64,000 bases of DNA from Archangium violaceum (GTDB lineage: Bacteria; Myxococcota; Myxococcia; Myxococcales; Myxococcaceae). Made by a program: the position numbers and the translations under genes. Positions 8,526-20,156 of the stretch are shown in pieces (positions within the stretch are counted from its first letter, which is position 1; each line of letters starts with the position of its first letter). The DNA lies in the NCBI RefSeq assembly GCF_016859125.1, contig NZ_CP069338.1, positions 4,279,501 through 4,343,500 of the forward strand, read 5' to 3'. The notes under the pieces were generated by a model. It saw nothing but the letters and a program-made list of their open reading frames with translations. It was not told the DNA's origin and did no database searches.

Positions 8526-9120
8526 CTATTCGCTGATGATGGTGGGCTTGTTGTCACTGGTCCAACTGACCGTGCCAATCTTCTCTTTCTCCCATTCGCC
8601 ATCCGTGTTCATCCACTTCAGCAGCTCACTGGTTGCTGGAATGTATTGGTAGAAGCCATCGCAGGTGGGGTTCTGGCTGTCTTTCGAATTGGAGAAGAAT
8701 GCGACGACAGAGAGAGGGACTGTCCTGTTTCCTGCTTCTGCGATCAGCTCGTGAGCATTTACCATGGCAATGGCGAAGTTGATGTCCACTATGGAGATCT
8801 CACCCGCGAAGGGATGATTGTGGAGAAGGAAGATGTATTTGATGCTGCTCGGCGGGTAGCGAGGATCGTCCACATACGGAGGCAGCAGGCAGCTTGCTTC
8901 CCTCCGCAGAGCGCTGCCTGGGATTGACAGGTCCGTCAGCATACTCAACTCATACTTGTGCTCTGGGGTGTAGTAGAGCCAGGCGCAGTATTCGGTGGAG
9001 ACTCGCAGGGCCAGCTGGGGATCCCGCTCCTGGAGGTGGACGGTGGGGATCCATGGCCCTGGGTGACGAACACGCCAGTCCAACGAGGAGCGGAACCAGG
9101 AGCGGGACACACTGCTTCAT
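8526..9120 (-). pseudogene. JAMM/MPN-like lipoprotein, probably frameshifted after the signal peptide
   Basis: The open frame ending here encodes about 190 residues with an upstream Glu (STEYCAWLYY), then LLHNHPFAGEISIVD, which matches the JAMM metalloprotease pattern Glu...HxH...SxxD except that the loop before Ser is one residue short. That frame opens only with a GTG at 9110 and no signal peptide. An ATG at 9120 in the neighbouring frame instead encodes MKQCVPLLVPLLVGLACSSP, a textbook lipoprotein signal with a Cys lipobox. A single-base skip between about 9065 and 9105 joins the two. I therefore read this as one lipoprotein gene carrying a frameshift, either real or a sequence error. If intact, it would be a surface isopeptidase/peptidase-like protein next to another lipoprotein. 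Confidence 0.55.
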
Positions 9121-9175
9121 GGGTCCACTCTACGGGTTGCTTCGCGTTCGTGGAGCCATTTCGCCCTGGCTCCGG

Positions 9176-9216
9176 CCCACGCGCGGGGCCCTCGAGGGGG
9201 CCGCTCCGCGCGTGGG
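9176..9216 (-). terminator. strong hairpin after glnS
   Basis: An 11-bp perfect stem (CCCACGCGCGG paired with CCGCGCGTGGG) with further pairing inside the loop begins 15 bases after the glnS stop. No U-tract follows, as is common for this base composition, so factor-dependent termination or mRNA protection is possible. Confidence 0.55.
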
Positions 9217-9230
9217 TCCGCGGGCCCGGC

Positions 9231-10943
<1,713 letters not shown>

Positions 10944-11016
10944 CTGGAATTGCTCTCCTGAGGGAGCGAACACTCGCCCAAAAGCAGGCTGAACGAAAGA
11001 GAATCGTCCGGGGTCG

Positions 11017-11037
11017 CCGGGCGCTCGGGGCGCCCGG
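11017..11037 (-). terminator. hairpin between the ketopantoate-reductase-like gene and glnS
   Basis: An 8-bp perfect stem (CCGGGCGC with GCGCCCGG) and 5-base loop about 70 bases past the stop of the upstream minus-strand gene. No U-run follows. Confidence 0.45.
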
Positions 11038-11109
11038 GGACGAGGTCCGCAACCCAAGGGAAAGCCCTCCAGGGGGCCTATGTATTCCCAGCGAGCGGGC
11101 GGACGGGCG

Positions 11110-12129
11110 TCATCCGGGGTGTTCCGCCCGGGGCCGGGCGGATGCCGGGGGAGACCCACTGTCTCCCGGTGCCACGGCCTGGAGGCCGTCGACGGGCAGT
11201 CCCGCGCTCCTGCCCAGGTCCACGTACGTCCGCATCATCAACCGGGTCTGCTCTCCGACCTTGGTGAAGTGGACCTTCAGGTAGGTCTCCAGGTCGAAGG
11301 GGGTGACGCGCGCGGCGAGCGGCAGCAACAACTTGAAGAGCGCGGGCCGCAGGAGCGGCAGGATGGCGGAGGCGCTCGCGTGCGTGCGCCAGGCGGCGAT
11401 CCGGATCGCCTCGCGCGCGGCCCGTACGGTCCGTTCCAGGGAGTCCCGCTGGAGGAACCGCTCGAAGCTCCAGCCCGCCGCCTCCAGGGCCTGCACGAAA
11501 ACGGTCAGCACCGCGGTGGGGATCGCCGCGCCGCGTGCCACATCCCCGGTGCGGCTGGCCGGATACCCTCCCGCGCGGAGGGTCCGGACGACCGGCTGGA
11601 GACGCTCCGGGGGCCCGCTGAAGGGGCCTCGGGTCAGCGGGGGAATCAGGAACGCGGTGCCCGGCTTCTTCGGCACGGGCGCTCCGGGCTTCAGGGGCGC
11701 GTGGAAGCTGATGAAGGGAATCATCCCGGAGACGAGCCGCTCCTCGGGCACCCATTGCAGCAGCCACTCGCGGTCATCCAGCGCGGGCTGGAGCATGACC
11801 CAGGTGGCGTCTCCGGTGGCCCGGGCGAGCTCGCCCACCCAGCCCCCCGCGCGCAGCGCCGTGGACGAGACGCAGAGCCAGACCTGATCCCACTGCCGCG
11901 CCGCGACCTCCCGCATGGAGACGAGGACGCCGAAGCCGGAGAACGTCACCGGCTCGTAGTCCTTCTCCAGGAGGCCGAGCTCATAAAGGGTGTAGCCCCG
12001 CCGCGCCTCCTCCGCGTACTTCTCCTTCACCAGGAAGGAGAGCTCGCAGCCGGCCGCCTGGAGGTACTTCCCGAACACCTGGCCGACGGCTCCCGCGCCG
12101 ACCAGCAGGACTCTGGGGTTCTCGCTCAT
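11110..12129 (-). CDS. ketopantoate reductase (ApbA/PanE)-like protein
   Basis: A 339-residue soluble protein with an N-terminal NAD(P)-binding motif [13 protein letters not shown] (about residues 10-22) and an ApbA-type C-terminal helical domain. Members reduce 2-dehydropantoate to pantoate for coenzyme A or act on related 2-oxo acids. The C-terminus is longer and more divergent than classical PanE, so the substrate is uncertain. The protein starts at MSENPRV; a GTG two codons earlier is possible, and neither has a clear ribosome site. It lies 10 bases after the large chemoreceptor-like gene in the same direction. Confidence 0.7.
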   Translation of the reverse strand: MSENPRVLLVGAGAVGQVFGKYLQAAGCELSFLVKEKYAEEARRGYTLYELGLLEKDYEPVTFSGFGVLVSMREVAARQWDQVWLCVSSTALRAGGWVGELARATGDATWVMLQPALDDREWLLQWVPEERLVSGMIPFISFHAPLKPGAPVPKKPGTAFLIPPLTRGPFSGPPERLQPVVRTLRAGGYPASRTGDVARGAAIPTAVLTVFVQALEAAGWSFERFLQRDSLERTVRAAREAIRIAAWRTHASASAILPLLRPALFKLLLPLAARVTPFDLETYLKVHFTKVGEQTRLMMRTYVDLGRSAGLPVDGLQAVAPGDSGSPPASARPRAEHPG

Positions 12130-12139
12130 GGGCACGAGA

Positions 12140-15100
12140 CTAGCGCGCCCGGCCCGTCTCCGAGTCGTTCATCCCATCCAGCCACAGCTCGTCGTAGCGG
12201 ACCTGCGGAGGCGTCTGGTGCAGCCGCAGCCCCTGGACCCGGCCGCTCGCCGCCGCGTGCACGCGGGGGTGGAAGAGGGGAATGAGGGGGCAGTCCTCGT
12301 GGGCGATCCGCTCCGCGAGCCGGTAGAGCTGCTTGCGCCGCTCGGGGTCGATGGTGACGCGGGCCTCCGCCGTGAGCGCGTCCAGCTCCTCGTTGCGGTA
12401 GCGCAGCGTGTACAACGTCTGGGCCTTCGAGCTCAGCAGGAAGTGGAGGAAGTTGTCCGGGTCCGGATAGTCGGCCACCCAGTGCAACCGGAAGATGGGC
12501 AGCCGCCCGTTACTCCGCCGCTCCGAGAAGTCCTCCGCGCTCAGCTGGACGTGCTCGAGCTCCACCAGCCCGGCCTCCATCAAGGGCCGGAAGAGGATGG
12601 CGTCCTCGGCCGACGTGTCGCGTCCCTCGGTCTGGTACAGCGTCACCTTCACCCGGCGCACCCCGGCCTCGCGCAGCAGCCGCTCGGACAGACCGATGTC
12701 CAGGCGTGGCTCGGGCAGCAGGCCCTGCTCGTCCAGCAGCTCGGGTGGCGTCACCGTGCGGGCCAGGCGCGCCCTCTTGTGGAAGCGGTCCACCAGTCCC
12801 TGGATGTCCAGGCCCGCGCGGAGGGCCTTGCGGACGCGTATGTCGTTGTACGGCGGCTCGCCCAGGTTGAAGCCGAGGAACGACGTGGTCGGGGTGATGC
12901 CGGGCACCACCTGGAGTCCCTCCTTCTCGGGCTCCTCCGCGTGCGCGGCGTGCAGGTACGAGACGAAGTCCACCGTCCCTTCCTTCAGGGCCGCGAGTGC
13001 CTTGTCGCGCGAGCTCAGCAGGTGGAACTCGAGCCGGTCCAGCAGGGGCTGTTCCCTGCGCCAGTAGGCGGGGTTGCGCTCGAGCACGATGCGCTCCGAG
13101 CCGAAGTCCACCTGCCGGAAGGGGCCCGTGCCCTGCAACTGGCCCCGTGCGTCCACCCGGGCGATCGCCGCGGCCGTCTGAGACATCAGTTGGGGGAAGA
13201 AGGCCTTGGGCTTCTCCAAACGGATCTCGACCGTCAGGTCGTCCAGCACCTCGATGCCCTTCACCTCGCCGGCCTCGCCCGCCGCGAAGTCCCTGGCGCC
13301 CTCCACGTCCGCCATCAACCCCCGCTCCGGCGACTTCTCCGCGGGGTTCAGCAGCCGCTCGAAGTGGCGCTTCACGTCGTGTGCCGTCAGGGGGGTCCCG
13401 TCATGGAAGGTGACGCCCTTGCGCAGGAAGAAGCGGTAGATGCGTGCCGAGGGGTCCGCCTCCCAGCGCTCGGCCAGGTCCGGCACCAGCACACCGTCCT
13501 CCGACCGCAGGAGGTTGGAGAAGACGCAGCAGCTCATCTCCACGAGCTGGATTTCCACGCCGAAGAGGGGATCCAACCGACCCACCGCGCTGAGGTGGGA
13601 CGTCTGGTGGATGCCCGCGTGCAGCGTGCCTCCCGTGCGCGGAGCGGGGAGCTGGAAGCGGAACACCTCACCGTCCAGACTGGCCGCCTCGTGCGCCAGC
13701 TGGTCCACCGTGCGGCTCAGTCCATCTCCGATGCGGATGACCTGGAGCGCGTCCTCGCGCACCCGCGCCACCTCCTCGCCAATGGCCGAGTCCCCACGCA
13801 TCAGCACCACGTGCGCCGCCCGGATTTCCTCGATGGCCGTGCTCAGCCGCACCACCGCGCTGGACAGGTCCCTGCCGGTGCGCGCCTGGCCCTCGGCCTT
13901 CTGCGAGGCCTCCTGTGCCAGCCGCGCCATCTGCTGCGTCTGGTGCACCAGCTCGCGTCCGTGCGCCGCCTGCTCCATGGCCGCCCGGGTCACGTCATCC
14001 ACGCGCCTGGCCACCCGCCGGCTCGCCTCCACCACCGTGGAGCCCTGCGCCTCCAGCCGCTTCGTCTCCGCCAGCGTGGCCTCCACCGCCGAGAAGGTGC
14101 GCTGGGTGATGGTGCGAATCTCCATCAGCGCCTCGGCCGCGCGGTCTCCCAACAGCACGCCCGTGCCCGCCTGCTCCCGGCCCTCCTTCACCAGCGACAC
14201 CGCCGTGTCCACCTCCCGGCGTACGCCGCCCACCATGCTGGCGATCTCCCGCGTGGAGCGCGCGGTGCGCTCGGCCAGCCCACGGATTTCGTCCGCCACC
14301 ACGCCGAAGGGCCGCCCCTGCTCTCCGGCCTGCGCGGCGATGATGGCCGCGTTGAGCGCCAGCAGGTTCGTCTGGTCGGCAATCTCCTGGATGACGTCCA
14401 CGATGCGGCCAATCTGCGTGGAGCGCACCCCGAGCGAGTCGACCAGCTCCGCGGTCTTGCGGACCGTCTCCTCCACCCGGTACATGCCCTGGACGCAGTC
14501 GTTGACGAGCACCTCGCCGCGCTCGGCGGTGGCCGTCACGGCGTGGGCCAGTTGATTGGTCTCCGAGGCACGGTGGCGCACCGCATCGATGCCCGTCTGC
14601 ACCACCTGGACGAAGGCCTCGGCCTCACTGGCGAAGCGCGCCAGCTCGTCGCCCGAGGAGGCGATGTGGTGCAGCCGCTCGCTCATGGCCTGCACCTGCT
14701 GGGTGGTGCGGTGGGAGAAGTCGTCCAGCGCGAGCAGCGCCTCGGCCACCTGTCCGAGCCGCTCGCTCATCTCCCCCAGCGAGCCGTTGGTCTCCTGGGC
14801 GAAGCTCTCCAACTGCGTCACGCGCTTGCCGGCGGCCTGGAGGCTCTGGCCCATGCTGTTGACGGACTCCTGCGAGCGCCCCACCGCTCCGCCCTGGCGG
14901 CGCGCGGCCTCCAGCAGCACACGTACTTCCTCGGACACGCCCTGGCAGGTGCGGCGCACGTTGCTCGTCACCCGCTGCACCTGGCCCAGTGCGCGGCGCA
15001 GGGAGAGGAGGAGCCGACGTACCTCGAGCTCGTCCTCCATCCCCGAGTGGGCGGTGTGGGTGAGGTCTCCCTCGGCCAGCCGGGTGAGCAGGCTGGTGCG

Positions 15101-15304
15101 CTCCTTGGATGGCCTCGCCTCCCAGATGAGCCAGAAGAAGTAGCTCGTCAGCAGCAGCACCGATGGTGCGCCGAGGAGCAGGATGGACCAGCTGGCCCAG
15201 CCACTGGGTTGGCCGGTGAGGGTGTGGAGCAGCCCGCCGATGACGAGGGCGACGGCGAGCCCTCCAAGGACCGGGAAGACGAAGAGGTGCTTTTTGGCGG
15301 CCAT
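12140..15304 (-). CDS. methyl-accepting chemotaxis protein fused to an SBP_bac_5 peptide-binding domain
   Basis: A 1054-residue fusion. Two membrane helices (about 8-28 and 38-62) with only a short loop between them are followed by a HAMP-like stretch (about 72-115), a long coiled coil, and the chemoreceptor signalling tip [19 protein letters not shown] (307-325) with a canonical [13 protein letters not shown] afterwards. From about residue 555 to the end runs a full family 5 solute-binding domain like DppA/OppA ([43 protein letters not shown]). Topology places this binding domain in the cytoplasm, unlike ordinary periplasmic binding proteins. An earlier ATG 20 codons upstream is less likely. 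It may sense an internal peptide or lipid-like ligand and signal to a Che/Frz-type kinase; this is inference. Confidence 0.88.
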   Translation of the reverse strand: MAAKKHLFVFPVLGGLAVALVIGGLLHTLTGQPSGWASWSILLLGAPSVLLLTSYFFWLIWEARPSKERTSLLTRLAEGDLTHTAHSGMEDELEVRRLLLSLRRALGQVQRVTSNVRRTCQGVSEEVRVLLEAARRQGGAVGRSQESVNSMGQSLQAAGKRVTQLESFAQETNGSLGEMSERLGQVAEALLALDDFSHRTTQQVQAMSERLHHIASSGDELARFASEAEAFVQVVQTGIDAVRHRASETNQLAHAVTATAERGEVLVNDCVQGMYRVEETVRKTAELVDSLGVRSTQIGRIVDVIQEIADQTNLLALNAAIIAAQAGEQGRPFGVVADEIRGLAERTARSTREIASMVGGVRREVDTAVSLVKEGREQAGTGVLLGDRAAEALMEIRTITQRTFSAVEATLAETKRLEAQGSTVVEASRRVARRVDDVTRAAMEQAAHGRELVHQTQQMARLAQEASQKAEGQARTGRDLSSAVVRLSTAIEEIRAAHVVLMRGDSAIGEEVARVREDALQVIRIGDGLSRTVDQLAHEAASLDGEVFRFQLPAPRTGGTLHAGIHQTSHLSAVGRLDPLFGVEIQLVEMSCCVFSNLLRSEDGVLVPDLAERWEADPSARIYRFFLRKGVTFHDGTPLTAHDVKRHFERLLNPAEKSPERGLMADVEGARDFAAGEAGEVKGIEVLDDLTVEIRLEKPKAFFPQLMSQTAAAIARVDARGQLQGTGPFRQVDFGSERIVLERNPAYWRREQPLLDRLEFHLLSSRDKALAALKEGTVDFVSYLHAAHAEEPEKEGLQVVPGITPTTSFLGFNLGEPPYNDIRVRKALRAGLDIQGLVDRFHKRARLARTVTPPELLDEQGLLPEPRLDIGLSERLLREAGVRRVKVTLYQTEGRDTSAEDAILFRPLMEAGLVELEHVQLSAEDFSERRSNGRLPIFRLHWVADYPDPDNFLHFLLSSKAQTLYTLRYRNEELDALTAEARVTIDPERRKQLYRLAERIAHEDCPLIPLFHPRVHAAASGRVQGLRLHQTPPQVRYDELWLDGMNDSETGRAR

Positions 15305-15712
15305 GAGGGAGCGAGGATGCTCCTCACACCGTAGCCCAATTCCCAAATCCGACGCGTGTCGCATTCATTCAAGCGCCCCACCGGCCGCCCTCCTCTCTTC
15401 CGCGTGGAAGTCACGGAAGGAGGTCGAGGCACGTGTCGAGCAAGGGACCGGTTGGTGGCTCGCTCGCCATCGAAGTGCAACTGCGAGGCGATGGGTCTCT
15501 TCAACCACGATGACGTGGAGGAACTCTCTATACCGGGTCCCCGAGGATGAGCTGAGAAAGACCCACCCCTCTCCCTCTGGGAGAGGGACGGGGTGAGGGT
15601 ATCCGTCCCCGGCTTCCCACCGAGCATCCGAGCGCTCCCCAGGCCCACTGTGGGGCCAGTTCGCACTCCCGGCCGCATTGCACTGAGATGCGATGAAAGA
15701 TACATATATCTC
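15305..15712. other. 408-base divergent intergenic region
   Basis: The stretch separates the chemoreceptor fusion from the tandem-HTH regulator. It holds one copy of the dispersed GC-rich hairpin repeat (15562-15610) and most of the regulator's putative operator. No credible gene was found; open frames here lack coding character. Confidence 0.6.
15562..15610 (+). repeat. REP-like dispersed hairpin, copy A
   Basis: Core CCCTCTCCC-TCT-GGGAGAGGG-ACGGGGTGAGGGT, followed by ATCCGTCCC. Related copies occur at 26991-27040, 40091-40129 and, inverted, 41911-41945. All lie between or at the ends of genes. Confidence 0.8.
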
Positions 15713-15725
15713 GTGTCTCATCTCA
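15684..15725. promoter_or_regulatory. 42-bp nested dyad, putative operator of the tandem-HTH TetR gene
   Basis: The sequence has the exact symmetric form TGAGATG-N7-AGATA-N4-TATCT-N7-CATCTCA and spans the proposed GTG start of the regulator. Two nested perfect inverted repeats share one centre, as expected for a site bound by a dimer with two DNA-reading units per subunit. Autoregulation is inferred. Confidence 0.65.
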
Positions 15726-16564
15726 AGGGACAGCGTCCGGACGAAGAAGACCTGGATGAGCGCATCCTGCGTGCGGCCGAGGCCCTGCTGACGAGCGAGG
15801 GGCCGGGCTTCACGATGGAGGCGTTGGCGCAGGCGGTGGGGGTGTCTCGCGCGACGCTGTACCGGCGGGTGCCGAGCCGCGAGAAGCTCGCCGAGCGGCT
15901 GCGGCGGGAGCGGGCGGTGGAGCTCGGGACGGCGCTCACCCGCGAGCCCTCGCGGCAGAAGATATTGGAGACGACGCGTCAGCTCGTGGGGCGCCAGGGG
16001 CTGGTGGCGCTCACCGTGGAGCAGATCGCCGACGCGGCGGGCGTGAGCCCCGTCACCATCTACCGTACGTTCGGGGACAAGGACGCCCTGCTGCGGACGA
16101 TGTTCGCCGAGCTGGGCCCACGCGGCGAGGCCTCGGTGCTGCTCGCGGACCTCGACGCGCCCGTCGAGGACACGCTCACGCGGTTCGTCCTCGCGCTCTT
16201 CCGGTGGAGGGCGGAGCAGCCCGCGTTCTTCTCCATGCTCTTCTTCAGCCAGGGGGAGGAGGGCCGGTACGTCGAGCATCTGCGCGAGCGCCAGTATGGG
16301 ACGACGGACCGGCTCATGCGCTACCTCGCGGCGCAGGCCGAGCGCGGGCGGTTGCGGCCGGGGAATCCCGTCGACAGGGCCCTGGGGCTGATCGGGCTCG
16401 TGCTGGGCGCGACGCTCGATGTGCGGCGCCTGTTGGCGGAGCCGCCGCCGGCTGGTGCGGAATCCTCCACGGAGCCGGGCCATCGGGAAGCGCGGGCCCG
16501 TGCCGTCGTCGAGCTCTTCCTTCACGGAGTCGCCGCCCCTCGGGCGGAAGGGGACGCGTCATGA
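15713..16564 (+). CDS. TetR-type regulator with two tandem HTH domains
   Basis: A 283-residue protein with two consecutive TetR_N-like helix-turn-helix units: the first in TMEALAQAVGVSRATLYRRV (about 37-56) and the second in LTVEQIADAAGVSPVTIYRTF (about 101-121). A ligand/dimer domain follows. Ordinary TetR proteins carry one such unit per subunit. The GTG start lies inside a 42-bp dyad and has no clear Shine-Dalgarno; upstream frame extends into a repeat and is unlikely to be coding. Its stop codon overlaps the ATG of the following rifampin-phosphotransferase-like gene (ATGA), so it probably controls that gene and itself. Confidence 0.8.
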   Translation: MSHLKGQRPDEEDLDERILRAAEALLTSEGPGFTMEALAQAVGVSRATLYRRVPSREKLAERLRRERAVELGTALTREPSRQKILETTRQLVGRQGLVALTVEQIADAAGVSPVTIYRTFGDKDALLRTMFAELGPRGEASVLLADLDAPVEDTLTRFVLALFRWRAEQPAFFSMLFFSQGEEGRYVEHLRERQYGTTDRLMRYLAAQAERGRLRPGNPVDRALGLIGLVLGATLDVRRLLAEPPPAGAESSTEPGHREARARAVVELFLHGVAAPRAEGDAS

Positions 16565-18979
16565 ACCAATCCTCGCGGAGCAGTCAGTGGGGCCTCGCGT
16601 TCCAGGAGCCGGGAGGACGAGAGCTGTCGTGGGTGGGAGGCAAGGGCGCGAGCCTGGGGGAGATGGCCAGCGCGGGGCTGCCGGTGCCTCCAGGCTTCTG
16701 CGTCACCACCGCGGCCTTCTCGGACTTCCTCGCCGGGTGCCCCGAGGCGCCGGAGTTGCTCGCCGCGCTGGATGCCGTGGAGCCCGAGGACGTCGAGGGC
16801 GTGAGGCGGGTGGGGCAGCGCGTGCGTCAGCGTCTCTCCGAGGTGGCGGTGCCGGAGGCGGTGGCGCGCGGGGTGGTGGAGGCATGGCGTGGGCTCGGCA
16901 CCGGGCATGCCTACGCCGTCCGCTCCAGCGCCACGCTCGAGGATCTGCCCGACGCCTCCTTCGCGGGCCAGCAGGACACCTTCCTCAACGTGCGTGGCGA
17001 GCAGGAACTGCTCGAGCGCGTCCGGGGATGCTGGGTGTCGCTCTTCACGGACCGGGCCATCCTCTACCGGCGCCAGCACGGCTACCCCTCGTCGGCGGCG
17101 CGTCTGGCCGTCGTCGTCCAGCGCATGGTGTCCCCGGAGGTCTCCGGCATCCTCTTCACCGCCGACCCGGTCAGCGGCAATCGCAACGTGTGCTCCATCG
17201 ACGCCAGCTATGGGCTCGGCGAGGCCCTGGTGTCGGGGCTCGTCAACGCGGACCTCTACCGCGCGCGCAAGGCCACGGGCGGGTTGCTGGAGGTGCGCCT
17301 CGGGGACAAGGCCATCTCCCTCTGGCCCGCGCCCGGTGGCGGCACGGAGCGGCGCCCCGTTCCTCCCGGGCAGGGCAGGGTGCGCGCGTTGGATGACGCC
17401 ACGGTGGCGCGGCTGGTGGAGATGGGCCGGCGCATCGAGGTGCTCCGGGGAGGCCCGCAGGACATCGAGTGGTGCCTCGAGGGTGGGCAGCTCTACGTGG
17501 TGCAGTCGCGTCCCATCACCACCCTGTACCCCGTGCCGGCCCGAGTTCCTGGCGGGACGGGAGCGGCTGGCCGCGCCGCTCGGGCCCCTGGTGGGAGCGC
17601 TGCGTCCGTTGCTCGCGCGTGTGCGGCGCAGGCTCCTGCACGCGAAGCCGGAGGAGGCCCGGGCCGGGCTCGAGGTGGCGATGGCGTCCCGGCTCGGCAA
17701 GTGGTCGCGGGGCTTCCAGGAGCGCGCACCCGGGGCACCGCGTCTGCGCTTCTTCCGCCAGGAGGTGTCCACGGTCTTCCGGGAGGTGTTGCTCACCGAG
17801 GCCGCGCCGGCCATCGCCTCGGGTCTGATGTCATGGAAGCTGGTGGGCACGCTGGTGCGCGGGCGCGTCGACGAGCGCACCTTGCAGGCGGTGATTCGCG
17901 GGCTCGAGGGCAACGTGACGACGGACATGGATCTCGCGTTGGGGGACGTGGCCGACGTGGCGCGCGAGACCCCCGCGGTGGCCAGCCGTTTGAGGGATGC
18001 GGCCTCGGCCGCCATCATCGAGGAGTTGCGAGGCCTCGCCGAGGCCGGGCGCTTCCTGTCGGCCTGGGACGACTTCATCGCGCGGTATGGACACCGCTGC
18101 CCGGGGGAGCTGGACATCGCCCTGCCCCGCTGGAGCGAGGACCCCTCGAGCCTGGTCCGCGTGCTCTCCGGCATGCTGCACTCCGATGTCTCCGGAGAGC
18201 ACCGCCGCCGCCATGCCGCCGCGCTTCGCGAGGCCGAGCTGGCCACGGAGCGCATCCTCGAGGCCGCGGGCCAGGGGCCCCTGGGATTCCTCCGCCGCCG
18301 GATGGCGTGAGGGCTGGTGGCCCGGGCCCGCGCCTACCTGTCCCTGCGCGAGCACCCCAAGTTCCTGTTCATCCGCCTCTTCCAACACGGGCGCGAGGCC
18401 ATCCTGGAGTCCGGGCGGCAGGCCGTGGAGCGAGGGCTGCTCGCGGACGTCTCCGACGTGTGGATGCTCGAGCTGGACGAGCTCATCGCGTTGATGGAAG
18501 GCCACACGGAGGGGATGCGCGAGAAGGTGGCGGCCCGGCGAGAGACCTGGAAGCGCTACGCCCGGCTCTCGCCGCCGCCGATGCTCACCAGCGAGGGCGA
18601 GATTCCTCCGCTCGCCGCGTCCTCGGGGCCCGAGATGCCCGGTGTCCTCGCGGGCATGGGGGCGTCGGTGGGCGTCGTCGAGGGCACGGCGCGCGTGGTG
18701 CTCGACCCGGCGCGCGAGGTGCTGCGGCCGGGGGAGATTCTCGTCGCGCCGTTCACCGACCCGGGTTGGACGCCCCTGTTCATCCACGCCCGCGCGTTGG
18801 TGATGGAGGTGGGCGGGTTGATGACCCACGGCTCGGTGGTGGCCCGCGAGTACGGGCTGCCGGCGGTGGTGGGGGTGACGGGGGCCACGCAGCGCATCCG
18901 CACCGGACAGCGCCTCCGTGTGGATGGGGACCGAGGGCAGGTGGTGCTGCTCGACTCCACGTCCGCCGAGGCGGCGTAG
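16561..18979 (+). pseudogene. rifampin phosphotransferase-like gene (PEP-utilising), broken by a frameshift and a stop
   Basis: Joined translation gives about 806 residues with the architecture of rifampin phosphotransferase (RPH). The N-terminal ATP-grasp part has GGKGASLGEM, AVRSSATLEDLPDASFAGQ, SGILFTADPV and PQDIEWCLE; the C-terminus has the swivelling His domain MTHGSVVAREYGLPAVVGV. The family transfers the ATP beta-phosphate to rifamycins. Two lesions are seen: the frame shifts by one base in a CCC run near 17540-17542, right after VQSRPITTLYPVP, and an in-frame TGA at 18308-18310 stands where Arg (CGA) would fit. The segment after the shift is also shorter than in classical RPH. It overlaps the tandem-HTH regulator by four bases. 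It may be a true pseudogene or may reflect sequence errors. Confidence 0.8.
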
Positions 18980-19010
18980 CCCGTCGAGGGCCAGGCCGCG
19001 CTACGTTCCG

Positions 19011-19025
19011 CTCCGCGGGGCGGAG
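19011..19025. terminator. short hairpin between convergent genes
   Basis: CTCCGC-GGG-GCGGAG lies between the ends of the phosphotransferase-like gene and the ssuA-like gene. It is a plausible bidirectional terminator without U-tracts. Confidence 0.3.
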
Positions 19026-19107
19026 TCCATGTGCTGGTGGATGCGATGGGCCGGGAGGGGGTGTTCCGCCTTCTGCAACAGGTGACGTGCATGATGGCGC
19101 TCGCTGC

Positions 19108-20094
19108 TCAGGGGCTCGCGCCCTGGCCCATCACCTCCTCGAGCAGCGAGGTATCCACGAGCCCCGACAGGTCGGAGCTGGGGATGAAGCCGAGCTGTTG
19201 CGCGTGCCGCGCGGCCTGCTGGAGTTGCTCGGGCCTCACCTCGAGGGCGGGTTCCATGCGGGAGAAGGAGTCCTTCAGGAGGGGCTCGGACATGGGGTGC
19301 CCGGTCACCTTGCCGAAGGCCTCGTTGACGCGCGAGAGGAAGACGTCGGGTTGCTGTTGCCACTGCCGGGTGAGCTCCACGTGGGCGCGCAGCAGCTTCT
19401 CGAGTTGCTCGGGCCGCTCCTTCAGGACCTTGGCGGTGGTGACGAGCACCGTGGTGTGGAAGCGCCGCTCCGGCCACAGGTCGCGCTCGTCCACGAGGAT
19501 GTGACCACCGCCCTCGGCCACCATGCGCGCGCCCCACGGCTCGGGCACCCAGGCGCCTTCGAGCTTCCCATTGAGGAAGAGGCCGAGGATGCCCGGGTTG
19601 GACAGCGGGGTGACGGTGACGTCCTGGCCCACCTTCAAGCCCTGCTGGCCCAGCCAGTGCCGCAGCGCGATGTCCTGGGTGTTGCCCAGCTGCGGGGTGC
19701 CCAGCGTCTTGCCCTTGAGCTCCGCCGGGGAGCGCGCCGTCTTCGTCACCAGCACCGCGCCGCCGTCCACCACCGCGGCGATGATGCGCAGCTCCCGTCC
19801 CGCCTTGCGGAAGGTGTTGATGGCCGGCCCGGTGCCCACGTACGAGGCATCCAGCGAGCCGGAGGACAGCGCCTCCATGGCCGCGGGCCCGGCGTTGAAC
19901 ATCTTCAGCTCGATGCCGGGCACGGCCTGCTGGAAGGCGCCCGAGCCGTTGCCCACCAGGGCCTGGGCATGGGTGATGTTGGGGAAGAAGCCCACCCGGA
20001 GCGGGCGCTCTTCCGTGGCGCCCTGCTCCTTCTTGCACCCACCCACCGCCAGACACACGGCGGCCACACCCACCACGAGCAATCCAAGACGCAT
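19108..20094 (-). CDS. ssuA: sulfonate/taurine ABC transporter substrate-binding lipoprotein
   Basis: A 328-residue periplasmic binding protein of the SsuA/TauA/NMT1 type. A lipobox (AVGGC) shows it is a lipoprotein. The pattern LRVGFFPNITHAQALVG, GTGPAINTFRKAG, TLGTPQLGNTQDIALRHWL and VPEPWGARMV is typical of alkanesulfonate or taurine binding subunits. It is the last gene of a three-gene minus-strand operon with permease and ATPase, so it should deliver the ligand to SsuC. The ligand class (sulfonate, taurine or a related small acid) is family-based inference, supported by the dioxygenase domain on the ATPase. Confidence 0.82.
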   Translation of the reverse strand: MRLGLLVVGVAAVCLAVGGCKKEQGATEERPLRVGFFPNITHAQALVGNGSGAFQQAVPGIELKMFNAGPAAMEALSSGSLDASYVGTGPAINTFRKAGRELRIIAAVVDGGAVLVTKTARSPAELKGKTLGTPQLGNTQDIALRHWLGQQGLKVGQDVTVTPLSNPGILGLFLNGKLEGAWVPEPWGARMVAEGGGHILVDERDLWPERRFHTTVLVTTAKVLKERPEQLEKLLRAHVELTRQWQQQPDVFLSRVNEAFGKVTGHPMSEPLLKDSFSRMEPALEVRPEQLQQAARHAQQLGFIPSSDLSGLVDTSLLEEVMGQGASP

Positions 20095-20156
20095 ATGTCA
20101 CCGAGAGTGGAGCGGGTCGGGGCCCGCCGCACATGGACCCGAGTCAGGCAGGTTCG

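Noticed and set aside
8951-9120. A separate short lipoprotein encoded only by the signal-peptide frame
   Set aside because: After the signal the frame becomes Pro/Arg-rich and stops within about 55 codons, while the adjacent frame carries the conserved domain; a single frameshifted gene is more likely.
12128-15334. A plus-strand open frame of over 1000 codons opposite the chemoreceptor fusion
   Set aside because: It is a compositional shadow: the translation is rich in Arg, His, Leu and Val without domain character, while the minus strand encodes clear MCP and SBP domains.
18308-18310. In-frame TGA in the phosphotransferase-like gene as a selenocysteine codon
   Set aside because: Homologues have no selenocysteine there, the local context fits Arg (CGA to TGA), and a second lesion exists upstream.
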